A stretch of DNA of 64,000 bases, from NCBI RefSeq assembly GCF_039595935.1, contig NZ_JBCNKR010000006.1, positions 2,514,001 to 2,578,000 of the forward strand, in the 5' to 3' direction. Positions 18,254 through 28,194 of the stretch are shown piece by piece. Position 1 is the first letter of the stretch; every line of letters starts with the position of its first letter. Made by a program: the position numbers and the translations under genes. This DNA is from Flavobacterium sp. GTDB taxonomy: Bacteria > Bacteroidota > Bacteroidia > Flavobacteriales > Flavobacteriaceae. The notes under the pieces are model-generated. The model did no database searches. It was given only the letters and a program-made list of their open reading frames with translations, and was not told the origin of the DNA.

Positions 18254-18283
18254 AAAGCTTCTCATGTGAGAAGCTTTTTTTTA
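18254..18283 (+). terminator. rho-independent terminator after ackA
   Basis: The arm AAAGCTTCTC pairs with GAGAAGCTTT around a four-base loop and is followed by a T run. It begins 23 bp after the ackA stop. Confidence 0.92.
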
Positions 18284-18334
18284 AGCCCTAAAATTCAATA
18301 TTTGTAAGTATCTTTGAATTTAAATCCGAATATC

Positions 18335-21079
18335 TTGAAAACGATACTTATAAAATCATTTTTCTTCTTTTTCATTGCTTTTCATATTCAAGCACAAGAA
18401 TTACTTCCTTTCGTAGAAAATTATAATAAATCAGATTATCAGGGTGATAATCAAATCTGGAATGTAGCACAAGGCAAAGACAAAGCCATGTACTTTGCCA
18501 ATAATCATTATTTGTTACGTTACGACGGTGTAATTTGGGAGAAATATTCTTTGCCTAATAAAACCATCATTCGTTCTATTTTAATCGAAGGCGATAAAAT
18601 TTACTCGGGTTCATACAAAGAATTTGGATATTGGTACAGAGAAAAAGGTAAAATGCATTATGTTTCAATTACCAAAAATCTTCGGTTATTTGATGAAAAA
18701 GACAATGAAGAAATCTGGAAAATTTTTAGATTCAACGGCTCATTATATTTTCAGTCTTTCAATGATGTTTTTATTTATGATGGAAAACACATTAAAAAGA
18801 TCAAATTTCCATTTTTAATATCATACTGTTTTGTTGTAGGTAATAATTTGTATGCAGCTTCGGTAGAAAAAGGCCTTTTTAAAATGAATGGCTCCAGAAT
18901 TTCAAACCCAAAAGGCTGGAATATTTTAAAAAATACTGTGGTTCATGCCATCGAACAATACAAAGGCAAAACCTATATTTTTACCCAGAAAAAAGGAATT
19001 TTTATAGTCGAAAATAATGGTTTAATACCCTGGAATAATCCATTAAATGAAACATTAAAATTAAATGGAATTAATGTTGCCAAATTTATTAAAAACAATA
19101 AACTGGTCGTAGGTACCGGAAACAAAGGTGTTTTTATATACGATTTTAATAACAACACTTACAAAAATATCGACCGAAATAATGTTTTGATGAACAATTC
19201 GGTTTTAAGTATTGGTTTTGACACAGAGGATGATCTTTGGCTCGGACTGGATAATGGTATTGCTCATGTTGAGGTTAATTCACCAATTTCCTTTTTTTAT
19301 GACAATTCCGGAATTTTAGGCTCTGTTTATTCAGTTGCAACAATTGATAAAGGATATCTGATCGCTTCAAACCACGGTATTTTTGAATTTGATTCAGGGA
19401 ATTTCAAAATGCTTTCGAATACGCAAGGGCAGGGCTGGAATATTACTAAAATAAATGATAAGTATGTTATTGGTCATAATGATGGAACTTTTGTTTACGA
19501 AAAAGGAGCATTAACTAAAATTAATAATGTAAGCGGCGGATGGAATTTGTCAAAAAGTATCATAAACGATACTTATTTTCAATCGACTTACAGTGGCGTT
19601 TTAGTTTACAATGACGTTTCAAAACTAAACCAAAGCATAAGAATTAACGATCTTTCGAAACCTATAAAATATGTGGCTCAAAACAAGAAAAATGAAATTT
19701 GGGCTGCTGATAATTACCGCGGATTGTACAGAGTATTTTTTGATGATAATTATAAAACACAAAAAGTTGAAAATATTACCCAGCAAAGTAAAATTAAAAA
19801 CGATTTTGGAGTAAAGATTTTCGAATTTAGAAATGAAGTTCTTTTTCTGATTAATAATGTTTGGTATACGTTTAATTCTATTTCAAATAAATTGGAAGAA
19901 AACGAATTATTCAATACCAATTTCAAAAATATATCAGACGTTGTTGCTATTGATAAAGACCATTTTATGGTCCTTCAGGATGGAATTTTATATCATATCT
20001 ATTCGCACGGAAATAAATTTGTCTGGAATATTATTCAGGAGAAATATTATAAAGGAAAACTAATTAACGAAAATCTGAGAATCTTTAGAAGCAAAAATCA
20101 TTATTTACTCAATCTTGACGACGGTTTTATTTCGCTTCAATTAGGATATGAAAACGAACAAAACAAAGGAGTAAAAGTTGAAGCTTATAATGAAAACCTG
20201 CTGCTCGAAAACGAAGGGAAAATAAAACACAATACTGAGCTTAAAATAAATATCATATCCGGAATTTACGGAGCCAGTAAGCCTAATTTGTTTTATCAGG
20301 TTAATAAAGGAAAAAATTATATTCCGATTTCAAACGGAGCCATTGTTCTTAATAATTTAAGCAGCGGTTCACATTCTATTGTAATTTTTAAACACGACGG
20401 AGCTAATTATGAAAAAGTTTCCAGTTTTGATTTTAAAGTTGCTCAGCCATGGTATTTTTCATTTTGGATGATATTTCTGTATTTATTAATAATAGGAGCG
20501 GTATTATTTTTCTATTATAAGTGGAACAAACTTCGCTATACTCAAAAACTAAAATTGCAGGCAGAAGAATTGAAACATCAGCGTGAAATTCTCGAAATGG
20601 AATTAAAAAAAGAGAATGAATTAAATATTCAGGAATACGAAAAACATATTTTAGAATTAGAACTTCAAAGTAAATCATCAGAAGTGGCAGGAAAATCTTT
20701 GTCTATAGCCAAACAAAGTGAAATGATTGAGAATATTCAAAATATTCTCGATTCTGAGAAAGATTTTAATAAGCTGAAAAGTGAAATCAAAAAAGCAATC
20801 AAAATAAATGAAGTAAATAAACACGAATGGGAAATATTTGAGACCAATTTGAATCAAATCCACAACGAGTTTATTATAAATCTTTCTAAAAAATACCCAC
20901 ACTTAACTCCAAAGGATATAAAACTGTGCGTTTATTTAAAAATGAACCTTTCTTCTAAGGAAATTGCACCTATGATGAACATCTCTTTTAGGGGTGTAGA
21001 ACTGCATAGATATCGTCTAAGAAAGAAATTAAACCTGACTCAGGACGAAAACCTATCAAAGTTTTTATTAACTCTATAA
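18335..21079 (+). CDS. membrane-spanning sensor regulator: beta-propeller, Y_Y_Y-like domain, LuxR HTH
   Basis: About 914 residues from a TTG at 18335, which gives a normal signal sequence (KTILIKSFFFFFIAFHIQAQ); a second in-frame TTG at 18314 is possible, and the first ATG comes after the signal peptide. Order: periplasmic repeats of two-component-regulator propeller type (about 30-620, for example DDLWLGLDNGIAHVEV), a Y_Y_Y-like beta domain (about 625-700), one transmembrane helix (about 705-728), a coiled coil (about 740-800), and a C-terminal LuxR-type HTH (LTPKDIKLCVYL, then SSKEIAPMMNI). There is no kinase or receiver domain. It likely senses a glycan in the periplasm and controls the SusCD locus that follows 245 bp downstream. 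Confidence 0.85.
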   Translation: MKTILIKSFFFFFIAFHIQAQELLPFVENYNKSDYQGDNQIWNVAQGKDKAMYFANNHYLLRYDGVIWEKYSLPNKTIIRSILIEGDKIYSGSYKEFGYWYREKGKMHYVSITKNLRLFDEKDNEEIWKIFRFNGSLYFQSFNDVFIYDGKHIKKIKFPFLISYCFVVGNNLYAASVEKGLFKMNGSRISNPKGWNILKNTVVHAIEQYKGKTYIFTQKKGIFIVENNGLIPWNNPLNETLKLNGINVAKFIKNNKLVVGTGNKGVFIYDFNNNTYKNIDRNNVLMNNSVLSIGFDTEDDLWLGLDNGIAHVEVNSPISFFYDNSGILGSVYSVATIDKGYLIASNHGIFEFDSGNFKMLSNTQGQGWNITKINDKYVIGHNDGTFVYEKGALTKINNVSGGWNLSKSIINDTYFQSTYSGVLVYNDVSKLNQSIRINDLSKPIKYVAQNKKNEIWAADNYRGLYRVFFDDNYKTQKVENITQQSKIKNDFGVKIFEFRNEVLFLINNVWYTFNSISNKLEENELFNTNFKNISDVVAIDKDHFMVLQDGILYHIYSHGNKFVWNIIQEKYYKGKLINENLRIFRSKNHYLLNLDDGFISLQLGYENEQNKGVKVEAYNENLLLENEGKIKHNTELKINIISGIYGASKPNLFYQVNKGKNYIPISNGAIVLNNLSSGSHSIVIFKHDGANYEKVSSFDFKVAQPWYFSFWMIFLYLLIIGAVLFFYYKWNKLRYTQKLKLQAEELKHQREILEMELKKENELNIQEYEKHILELELQSKSSEVAGKSLSIAKQSEMIENIQNILDSEKDFNKLKSEIKKAIKINEVNKHEWEIFETNLNQIHNEFIINLSKKYPHLTPKDIKLCVYLKMNLSSKEIAPMMNISFRGVELHRYRLRKKLNLTQDENLSKFLLTL

Positions 21080-21148
21080 GATTTGAATTTATTTTTTACG
21101 GAATTTATATTTTTCCACATCAAATTTTACATTATTACAATACATCAT

Positions 21149-21280
21149 TACTACATCATAACGTTATGTTAATGAAATTTATTTAACATTTATAGTGTTG
21201 ATAATCATTACTATATAAACAGATTTTAACATAATGATGTAGCTGTGTAGTAGTGGCTTTTGATGTACTACAACGTTGTA
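21149..21280. promoter_or_regulatory. TACTACA boxes and AACGTT palindromes upstream of susC
   Basis: TACTACA occurs at 21149-21155 and 21266-21272, and inverted (TGTAGTA) at 21246-21252. Two 12-bp palindromes with an AACGTT core lie at 21157-21168 (CATAACGTTATG) and 21269-21280 (TACAACGTTGTA), each next to a direct TACTACA. They are in the only long gap between the regulator and susC, so they are candidate binding sites for that regulator or another factor. Confidence 0.45.
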
Positions 21281-21323
21281 ATTGCTTAATTTGGCTCTAC
21301 TAACTTAAACGATTACAAACTGT

Positions 21324-24300
21324 ATGAAAAATTTTATTTTTAGCTTATTTGTGCTCTTATTCCTGCCAGCATATATGTCTGGGCAGGTACAGGCAATTAA
21401 AGGAAAAGTAGTTGACAGCAGCGGAATGGGAATTCCGGGTGCCGTTATTGCTTCATCTGATGCCAGAGCTACTGCTGATGCAGATTTCGACGGAAACTTT
21501 ATAATCAACGCAAAACCTGGAGATATTTTAAAGGTCTCTATGTTAGGTTTTGATCCAGTTTCTGTGCCGGCAACTGCCGCACCAATGACGATTACTTTAA
21601 AAGAAGCAGCTGATACTGCCTTAAAAGAAGTTGTTGTTATTGGTTACGGTACAAGAAAAAAGATTGATAATACTACAGCAATTTCATCTCTTAAAGGAGA
21701 AGAAGTTGCCAAAACAAAAGTATTAAATGCTTCACAGGCTATTCAGGGTAAAGCTGCTGGGGTTCAAGTGACATCTTCTGATTTACCAGGAAGTACTCCA
21801 TCTGTTGTAATTAGAGGTTTGGGTACTGCTTTAGGAGGAAGAACACCTCTATATATTGTTGATGGTATGGCAACAGAAAACATCAATAATATTAATACTA
21901 ATGATATTACATCATATGACATTTTAAAAGATGCTTCAGCATTGGCTATTTATGGTACAAGAGCTGCGAATGGGGTTATCATTATTACTACTAAAAAAGG
22001 TAAAGGAGATAAAGTATCTGTTGAAATTGAAAGTTTTGGTGGTGTAAGATCTCCTCTTAAAAAAGTAAAAATGGCAGGTAGTAATAAATTTTCTTATTAT
22101 ACTAACTCTGCTTTACAGTCTACAACATTCTCTCAGGATCAGCCTGTTAATACTGACTGGTTTGATGAAATTACAAGAACAGGAAGTTATACTCAAAATA
22201 ACGTATCTATATCTGGAGCGACTGAAAACATCAAATATTTCTTTAGTTTAGGAAATTATGAGGAAAAAGCAGTTTTAAACGGATTGGATTTTGGCCGTAC
22301 TACTTTTAGAAATAATAATGAATTTAAAATTTCTAAGAAATTAACTTTAACTCAAAATTTCAGTTTAACATCAAGCAAGTCTACTCCTAAGCCTTTATCT
22401 GCTTTCACTAATGCTTACAAACAATCACCAGTAGTTCCTGTGTTTTTTCCTGATGGTAAATATGGAGTGGCTCGTGTAGGAGATGACGGTTTTGCAAGTG
22501 AAACAGGAAACTCAATAAATAATGTTGGAAATCCGGTTGCTCAATTAGATTTCTTTGACGAACAACAACGTAGTGTTATGCTGCAAGGAGGATTGAAATT
22601 AGATTATGATATTTTACCTTCTTTAAAATTTACTTCTCAATTTAATGGAGAATATTATACATGGAAACAGTATAATTTTGATGACACTAAAAATATTTGG
22701 CTAGCAGCAAATCCTAATAAAGTATCAAGTGATTACGAAAAAGAATTTCCAACTGCTAATATCAATTTATTGACAAAAGGAAGAGAACAATATTATAACT
22801 GGAGTTTGTCTAATTACTTAACTTATAATAAGGTATTCAACGAAATTCACGATATTGAAGTTACAGCAGGTGTTGAAACTTATGTAAAAGGAGCAAGAGA
22901 GAAATTGACAATAAAAAGAAAGAATGTAAATGAAGATTCTAATTATTGGTCTCTAAAAGATGTTGAGTATGCTACTAATGTAACAAGTTATAAAGATGAG
23001 GTTTTCAACGAAACAAAATTAGCTTCTTACTTAGGTCGTTTCCAATATAAATTAATGGATAGATATTTAGTAACAGGAACTGTTAGACGTGACGGATCTT
23101 CAAACTTTGCAAAAGACTACCGTTGGGGAACTTTTCCGGCTTTTGGTGCAGGATGGATTATTTCTAAAGAAGCTTTCTTGGCAGATTCTAAAGTAGTGAA
23201 CTTATTAAAACTTAGAGGAAGCTGGGGTAAATTAGGAAATCAAAATGTACCTCTTAACAGCCAAGGGTATACTTCTGGTTTAAATGCTTACTTAGGAGGT
23301 TCTATTCTGTATGAAGGAACAACAATTAGTTCTCAAATCGATCCAAGTTTATCTTGGGAAATCACAGAAGAAACTTCTGCCGGTTTTGATATCGAACTTT
23401 TAGATAACAGATTAAAAGGAACATTTGACGTGTATGATAAAAATACTAATAATGTAATTTTAAATACAAAACCATACATGTCATCAGGAATTACTACAGC
23501 TTCACCTGCACACGTTGGAGAAGTATCTAACAAAGGATACGAAATCTCTTTACGTTGGGATGATAAAATCAATGATGATTTCAGTTATTGGATTGGTGGT
23601 AACTTTTCTCAGAATAAAAATGAACTTACTGGTTTAAAAAATGTTGTTTTATCTCCAGTTATTGGTGGAGGATTAGGAAACGGTCAGGATACTAAATTAT
23701 TAGATAATACTACTGTTGGTCAGCCATTAGGAAGTTTTTATATCTATGAATATGCTGGTTTTGATACAGCAACAGGAAAAATGTTGTATTACAATGCAGC
23801 TGGAGACAAAGTAACTCAGGATGCTTTGAGTGCTACTGCTGATAAAAAATATGTAGGTTCAAGTTTACCAAAAACAAATTACGGAGTAAGTTTAGGATTC
23901 AATTATAAAAACTTTGATTTCTCTGTAGATGGTTACGGTACAGGCGGAGCAAAAGTATACAATGGTAAAAAAGCACAGCGTTTTTATGGAGAAAATATTG
24001 AAAATTCAATAGCAACAGATTTTTGGACACAAAATAATGTAACAGCTTCAAATCCTGCTCCTTTCAATCAAGTACCAGTGGCTTCAACTTACTATTTAGA
24101 GTCAGGAGATTTCTTCAGAATCAATAATATTACATTAGGATACAAACTGCCATTACAAGAAAACAGTTTCGTTAATGCTTGTAGAATTTATGTAAATGCT
24201 ATTAATCCATTTATTACACAAAAATTCTCAGGATTTTCACCAGAGTTAAACGGAGACGGAAACCCTTACGGTACACAAGGAGTTGAACTTGATGCTTATC

Positions 24301-24344
24301 CAACATTAAGATCATTTGTAATTGGTGCTAACTTAAAATTTTAA
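21324..24344 (+). CDS. SusC/RagA-family TonB-dependent outer membrane glycan transporter
   Basis: 1006 residues. A signal peptide (FIFSLFVLLFLPAYMSGQ) is followed by a carboxypeptidase-D regulatory-like domain (about 25-95, IKGKVVDSSGMGIPGAVI), the TonB box region ALKEVVVIGYG, a plug domain with TPLYIVDG, then a 22-strand barrel ending in RSFVIGANLKF with terminal Phe. It imports oligosaccharides with the SusD lipoprotein as lid. The SusD gene starts 4 bp after the stop, and the set continues through a LamG lipoprotein. The substrate is suggested by the enzymes downstream. Confidence 0.96.
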   Translation: MKNFIFSLFVLLFLPAYMSGQVQAIKGKVVDSSGMGIPGAVIASSDARATADADFDGNFIINAKPGDILKVSMLGFDPVSVPATAAPMTITLKEAADTALKEVVVIGYGTRKKIDNTTAISSLKGEEVAKTKVLNASQAIQGKAAGVQVTSSDLPGSTPSVVIRGLGTALGGRTPLYIVDGMATENINNINTNDITSYDILKDASALAIYGTRAANGVIIITTKKGKGDKVSVEIESFGGVRSPLKKVKMAGSNKFSYYTNSALQSTTFSQDQPVNTDWFDEITRTGSYTQNNVSISGATENIKYFFSLGNYEEKAVLNGLDFGRTTFRNNNEFKISKKLTLTQNFSLTSSKSTPKPLSAFTNAYKQSPVVPVFFPDGKYGVARVGDDGFASETGNSINNVGNPVAQLDFFDEQQRSVMLQGGLKLDYDILPSLKFTSQFNGEYYTWKQYNFDDTKNIWLAANPNKVSSDYEKEFPTANINLLTKGREQYYNWSLSNYLTYNKVFNEIHDIEVTAGVETYVKGAREKLTIKRKNVNEDSNYWSLKDVEYATNVTSYKDEVFNETKLASYLGRFQYKLMDRYLVTGTVRRDGSSNFAKDYRWGTFPAFGAGWIISKEAFLADSKVVNLLKLRGSWGKLGNQNVPLNSQGYTSGLNAYLGGSILYEGTTISSQIDPSLSWEITEETSAGFDIELLDNRLKGTFDVYDKNTNNVILNTKPYMSSGITTASPAHVGEVSNKGYEISLRWDDKINDDFSYWIGGNFSQNKNELTGLKNVVLSPVIGGGLGNGQDTKLLDNTTVGQPLGSFYIYEYAGFDTATGKMLYYNAAGDKVTQDALSATADKKYVGSSLPKTNYGVSLGFNYKNFDFSVDGYGTGGAKVYNGKKAQRFYGENIENSIATDFWTQNNVTASNPAPFNQVPVASTYYLESGDFFRINNITLGYKLPLQENSFVNACRIYVNAINPFITQKFSGFSPELNGDGNPYGTQGVELDAYPTLRSFVIGANLKF

Positions 24345-24348
24345 TAAG

Positions 24349-25803
24349 ATGAAAAAGATATATATAGCAGCGTTTGTATTATCAGCATTCTGTTTTACAG
24401 GATGTGCAGACGATTATTTAGATGTAGATCAAACAGAATCTATTTCGACAGACGATGTAGAGCTGTTTAATAATGAAGCTGGGGCAACTCAGTTTGTAAC
24501 TGCGATTTACAACAAATTCTTAAATTGGGATATGACCTCTTTTGGATGGATCGGATTATCAAGTATCACATCTGATGATGCAGACAAAGGATCTTCTGCA
24601 GGTGATACCGGAACTGATAAAGATGTATTAGATGCTTTGACTTATAATGCTTCTAATCCTTCAGCAGAAAGTACATTTATTGCGAATTACGATGGAATTA
24701 ACAAATGTAATCAAGCTTTAAACATGCTGCCAAAACTAGATAAAGTAGATGCTAATTTAAGAAACAGACTAGCTGGTGAAGCTAAGTTTTTAAGAGCATT
24801 CATGTATTTTACTTTAGTAAAATGTTATGGTGGAGTGCCTATTGTAGATCATTTACCAGTTCCTGGAAATGATTCAGATAGAATTATGCAGTTAACACGT
24901 AAAACTTCTGCAGAAGTTTACGCTTTTATTGAAGCTGATTTGAATGATGCTATTACGGCATTACCTGAAAAAACGGCTTATGGGGCAAATGACAGAGCAA
25001 GAGCTTCAAAAGGAGCTGCTTATGCATTATTGGCAAAAGTAAGTTTGTACCAAAAGAAATGGCAGCAAGTAATTGATAATGCTAATAAAGTTACGGGTTA
25101 TTCTATCGTAAGTGATTATGCTTCAATGTACAGAGCATCTGGAAAATTCGATTCAGAATCTATTTTCGAAATTTATGCTCAAGGTGCTGTACCAGCAAAA
25201 GGAATCGAAGGTTACTCTAACACTCAAGGTGCTCGAGGTACCGGAGGTTGGGGCTGGGGATTTAATACACCATCTCAAAGTTTAGTAAATGCTTATGAGC
25301 CAGGTGATGTTAGAAAGGCAGCTACAATTATTTTTAGAGGTCAGACTTTATACGATGGAAGAGTGATTCCAAATACAGTAGAGAATGAAAGATACAACTA
25401 CAAAGCATATTCTTCATTATATACAAGTGCTTGGGAAACAGATGTTGATATTAAATATTTAAGATATGCTGAGGTTCTGTTAATGAAAGCTGAAGCTTTA
25501 AATGAATTAGGACAAACTTCTGATGCTATTCCGTTATTAAACCAAATTAGAAACAGAGCAGGATTAGCAAATACAACTTATTCATCACAAGCAGATATTA
25601 GAACAGCAATCTGGAGAGAAAGAAGAGTAGAAATGGCTTTTGAGCACGATAGATTTTTTGATTTAGTGCGTACAGGTCAGGCTAAGGCAGCTTTTGCAGT
25701 TGATGGAAAAGTATTTACAGAAGGTAAAAACGAATTATTCCCCATTCCGGCGACATTTATCAAGCAAGCAGATGGATTGTCAGCTCAAAACCCTGGTTAT
25801 TAA
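24349..25803 (+). CDS. SusD/RagB-family surface glycan-binding lipoprotein
   Basis: 484 residues. The signal peptide ends in the lipobox CFTGC, and the +2 to +6 residues ADDYLD include acids typical of surface export in Bacteroidota. The SusD N-terminal helical (TPR-like) region includes AKFLRAFMYFTLVKCYGGVPIVDH. The C-terminal region has the usual LLNQIRNRAGL and IWRERRVEMAFEHDRFFDLVRTG (split here by two residues), ending in ELFPIPATFI with QNPGY. It binds glycan and caps the SusC channel. Confidence 0.96.
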   Translation: MKKIYIAAFVLSAFCFTGCADDYLDVDQTESISTDDVELFNNEAGATQFVTAIYNKFLNWDMTSFGWIGLSSITSDDADKGSSAGDTGTDKDVLDALTYNASNPSAESTFIANYDGINKCNQALNMLPKLDKVDANLRNRLAGEAKFLRAFMYFTLVKCYGGVPIVDHLPVPGNDSDRIMQLTRKTSAEVYAFIEADLNDAITALPEKTAYGANDRARASKGAAYALLAKVSLYQKKWQQVIDNANKVTGYSIVSDYASMYRASGKFDSESIFEIYAQGAVPAKGIEGYSNTQGARGTGGWGWGFNTPSQSLVNAYEPGDVRKAATIIFRGQTLYDGRVIPNTVENERYNYKAYSSLYTSAWETDVDIKYLRYAEVLLMKAEALNELGQTSDAIPLLNQIRNRAGLANTTYSSQADIRTAIWRERRVEMAFEHDRFFDLVRTGQAKAAFAVDGKVFTEGKNELFPIPATFIKQADGLSAQNPGY

Positions 25804-25821
25804 TTCTAAAAGATATTAAAC

Positions 25822-26721
25822 ATGAAAAAAAATAAATCTATTTTCTTGCTTTCTTTTGCCTTAGCATCAACTTTGTTTGCAGGCTGTGAGGATAGCATTG
25901 ATAAAGTAAACAGTCCAATTCCTTATGAGTCAATTGGAGGTTATGAGAATTCAGATGAAGTTGCTGCAGCGCATTTAGTATCTAAATTTAGTTTTGATGG
26001 TAATATTGCCGATTCAAAAAATAGCATAACTGATGGATCTGCAACAAATGTAACTTATGGGACAGGTATAAAAGGAGAAGCTTATCAAGGCTCTGCAAGC
26101 TCTTTTATCAGTTATAGCACTGTTGCAAATTCTGTTGTAAACTTAAAAAGTATTTCAGTTTCAATGTGGATTAAAACTGATCCACATACAGGTGGAGCTC
26201 AGTCATTGTTTATGCTTCCTAAGAAAACAGATTTCTGGGGAAATATTTTTACACTGATTGAAGGAACAGGACCAGCAACAACAATGTTATTGAAAAACCA
26301 TATTCAAAAAGATGTTACACCTAGTATTCCTTGGTCAGGACAATTTATTGAGCATGGAGGAGCAAATGTTTTGCCTAATATGTTTGGAGCATGGAAACAT
26401 GTAGTTTGGACTTACAACGGTACAAGTTCTACTTACAGCATTTATATTGATGGTCAAAAGTTAGATATACCTGCTTCTATCTCAAAAAGATATGCTAGCG
26501 ATCCTGCAACCGGAGGAGGTCCTTACGGAGAATTAGCAAATTCTGAAGTTTCTAAATTTATCATTGGAGGTTACCAACAGCATTTGGGAACTCCATGGGG
26601 GAATCCTGATGGATGGATGTTACATTATACAGGTTTAATGGATGAATTTAGAATTTATGATGCAGCTCTTACAGATAATGAAGTAGTAGCTCTTTATAAA
26701 TTAGAAAAAGACAAGAGATAA
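25822..26721 (+). CDS. LamG-domain surface lipoprotein (likely glycan-binding protein)
   Basis: 299 residues with lipobox LFAGC followed by EDSID, again an acidic lipoprotein export pattern. From about residue 45 on, the chain forms a concanavalin-like LamG/jelly-roll domain: HLVSKFSFDGNIADSKNSI, SISVSMWIKTDPHTG, WKHVVWTYNG, IYIDGQKLDIP and MDEFRIYDAALTDNEVVALY. It follows susD by 18 bp and probably adds surface binding of the substrate. A hairpin at 26734-26766 separates it from the enzyme genes. Substrate binding is inferred from position. Confidence 0.85.
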   Translation: MKKNKSIFLLSFALASTLFAGCEDSIDKVNSPIPYESIGGYENSDEVAAAHLVSKFSFDGNIADSKNSITDGSATNVTYGTGIKGEAYQGSASSFISYSTVANSVVNLKSISVSMWIKTDPHTGGAQSLFMLPKKTDFWGNIFTLIEGTGPATTMLLKNHIQKDVTPSIPWSGQFIEHGGANVLPNMFGAWKHVVWTYNGTSSTYSIYIDGQKLDIPASISKRYASDPATGGGPYGELANSEVSKFIIGGYQQHLGTPWGNPDGWMLHYTGLMDEFRIYDAALTDNEVVALYKLEKDKR

Positions 26722-26733
26722 ATTTTTTTAATA

Positions 26734-26766
26734 TACACCTGGAGCAAAAATCCAGGTGTATTTTTT
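26734..26766 (+). terminator. hairpin with T-run inside the PUL (attenuator-like)
   Basis: TACACCTGGA (26734-26743) pairs with TCCAGGTGTA (26751-26760), followed by TTTTTT. It lies between the surface-protein genes and the enzyme genes, so it could lower enzyme transcription relative to SusC, SusD and the LamG protein. Confidence 0.85.
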
Positions 26767-26795
26767 AATACTAATGATTATAAGAAATTGATAAA

Positions 26796-28184
26796 ATGAA
26801 GATAGGTATATATATTATGATGTTTTTGGCAGCGGTAAGTTCTTGTTCATCATCTTCGCCAGATGAAGGAAAAAGCGGGGGTACGCCATTACCAACAAAT
26901 CCAACAACACCAACAAAACCTCTAACAGATACTGAGGCTATGGATCAGGTTCAAAAAGATGCGATTAAGTATTTTTGGGAATATGCCGATCCAAATTCAA
27001 AATTGGCACGTGAAAGATATCTAACTGAAGATCCTAATTTTGAAGCAAATATTGTAACTACTGGTGGTTCAGCTTTTGGTTTAATGAGCATTATTGTAGG
27101 TGTAGAAAGAGGTTTTTTGCCAAGAGCCGAAGCTGTTTCTAGGCTTACTACAGCCTTAAACTTCCTTGAAAAAGCAGATCGTTTTCACGGAGCATGGCCA
27201 CACTGGATGGACAATCAATCAGGAAAAGTAATTCCATTTGGAACAAAAGATAATGGAGGAGATTTAGTAGAAACTTCTTTTGTTTGTCAGGCATTAATTA
27301 CGATCAGAGAATATTTTAAAAACGGAAGTACAACTGAAAAAGCTTTAGCAACAAAAGCAGATGACCTTTGGAAAGGTGTAGAATGGGATTGGTATACACA
27401 AGGGCAAGATGCTTTATACTGGCATTGGTCGCCAAATTATGGATGGGAAATGAACTTTAAATTAGAAGGATATAACGAATGTCTAATTACTTACGTAATG
27501 GCAGCTTCATCACCAACGCATCCAATTTCTGCAGAAGCATATCATAAAGCGTGGGCCAGAAGCGGGGCTATTGTAGACGGAAGATCTCAATATGGTATTC
27601 CGGTAGTGCTAAACTATAATGGAGCGTCAGGAAATGTAGGACCAATGTTCTGGTCACATTATTCTTATTTAGGTTTAGATCCAAATAACTTAAAAGACAA
27701 ATATGCAGATTACTGGCAATTAACACAAAACCATGCTAAAATTATGGTTCAGTACAGTGTTGCTAATCCAAAAGGTTTCAAAGATTATTCAGATAAATGC
27801 TGGGGTTTAACAGCAAGTTACACCAGAAATCCTGATGGAACAACAGGTTATACAGCTCATCAGCCAAATAACGATAATGGTGTAATTTCACCAACAGCGG
27901 CTTTATCATCATTTCCATACACACCAGTTGAGTCTATGAAATTTCTTCATTATTTATATGATGAAAACAAAGCAAAATATGTTGGAATTGCAGGGCCTTA
28001 TGATGCTTTTTCTCCACAATACAATTGGGTAACAGCAAGATATTTAGCAATCGATCAGGGAACAATTGCACCTATGATTGAAAACTACAGAACTGGTTTG
28101 TTATGGAAGTTATTTATGAATGCATCTGATACAAAACAAGGATTAAAAAAACTTGGATTCACATCAGGAAAATACGGTATTTAA
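26796..28184 (+). CDS. GH144-like endo-beta-1,2-glucanase lipoprotein (glycoamylase-like domain)
   Basis: 462 residues. The lipobox SSC is followed by a Ser/Pro/Thr-rich linker to about residue 45. The catalytic region is an (alpha/alpha)6-type domain of the PF10091 glycoamylase family: KYFWEYADPNSKLARER, TTGGSAFGLMSIIVGVERG, RFHGAWPHWMD, GGDLVETSFVCQAL and GPMFWSHYSYLGLDP. GH144 is the CAZy family of bacterial endo-beta-1,2-glucanases with this domain (Chitinophaga type). It would cut beta-1,2-glucan to short sophoro-oligosaccharides. The assignment comes from motifs and the neighbouring GH3 gene, not a search. Confidence 0.8.
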   Translation: MKIGIYIMMFLAAVSSCSSSSPDEGKSGGTPLPTNPTTPTKPLTDTEAMDQVQKDAIKYFWEYADPNSKLARERYLTEDPNFEANIVTTGGSAFGLMSIIVGVERGFLPRAEAVSRLTTALNFLEKADRFHGAWPHWMDNQSGKVIPFGTKDNGGDLVETSFVCQALITIREYFKNGSTTEKALATKADDLWKGVEWDWYTQGQDALYWHWSPNYGWEMNFKLEGYNECLITYVMAASSPTHPISAEAYHKAWARSGAIVDGRSQYGIPVVLNYNGASGNVGPMFWSHYSYLGLDPNNLKDKYADYWQLTQNHAKIMVQYSVANPKGFKDYSDKCWGLTASYTRNPDGTTGYTAHQPNNDNGVISPTAALSSFPYTPVESMKFLHYLYDENKAKYVGIAGPYDAFSPQYNWVTARYLAIDQGTIAPMIENYRTGLLWKLFMNASDTKQGLKKLGFTSGKYGI

Positions 28185-28194
28185 GAAATAATCC

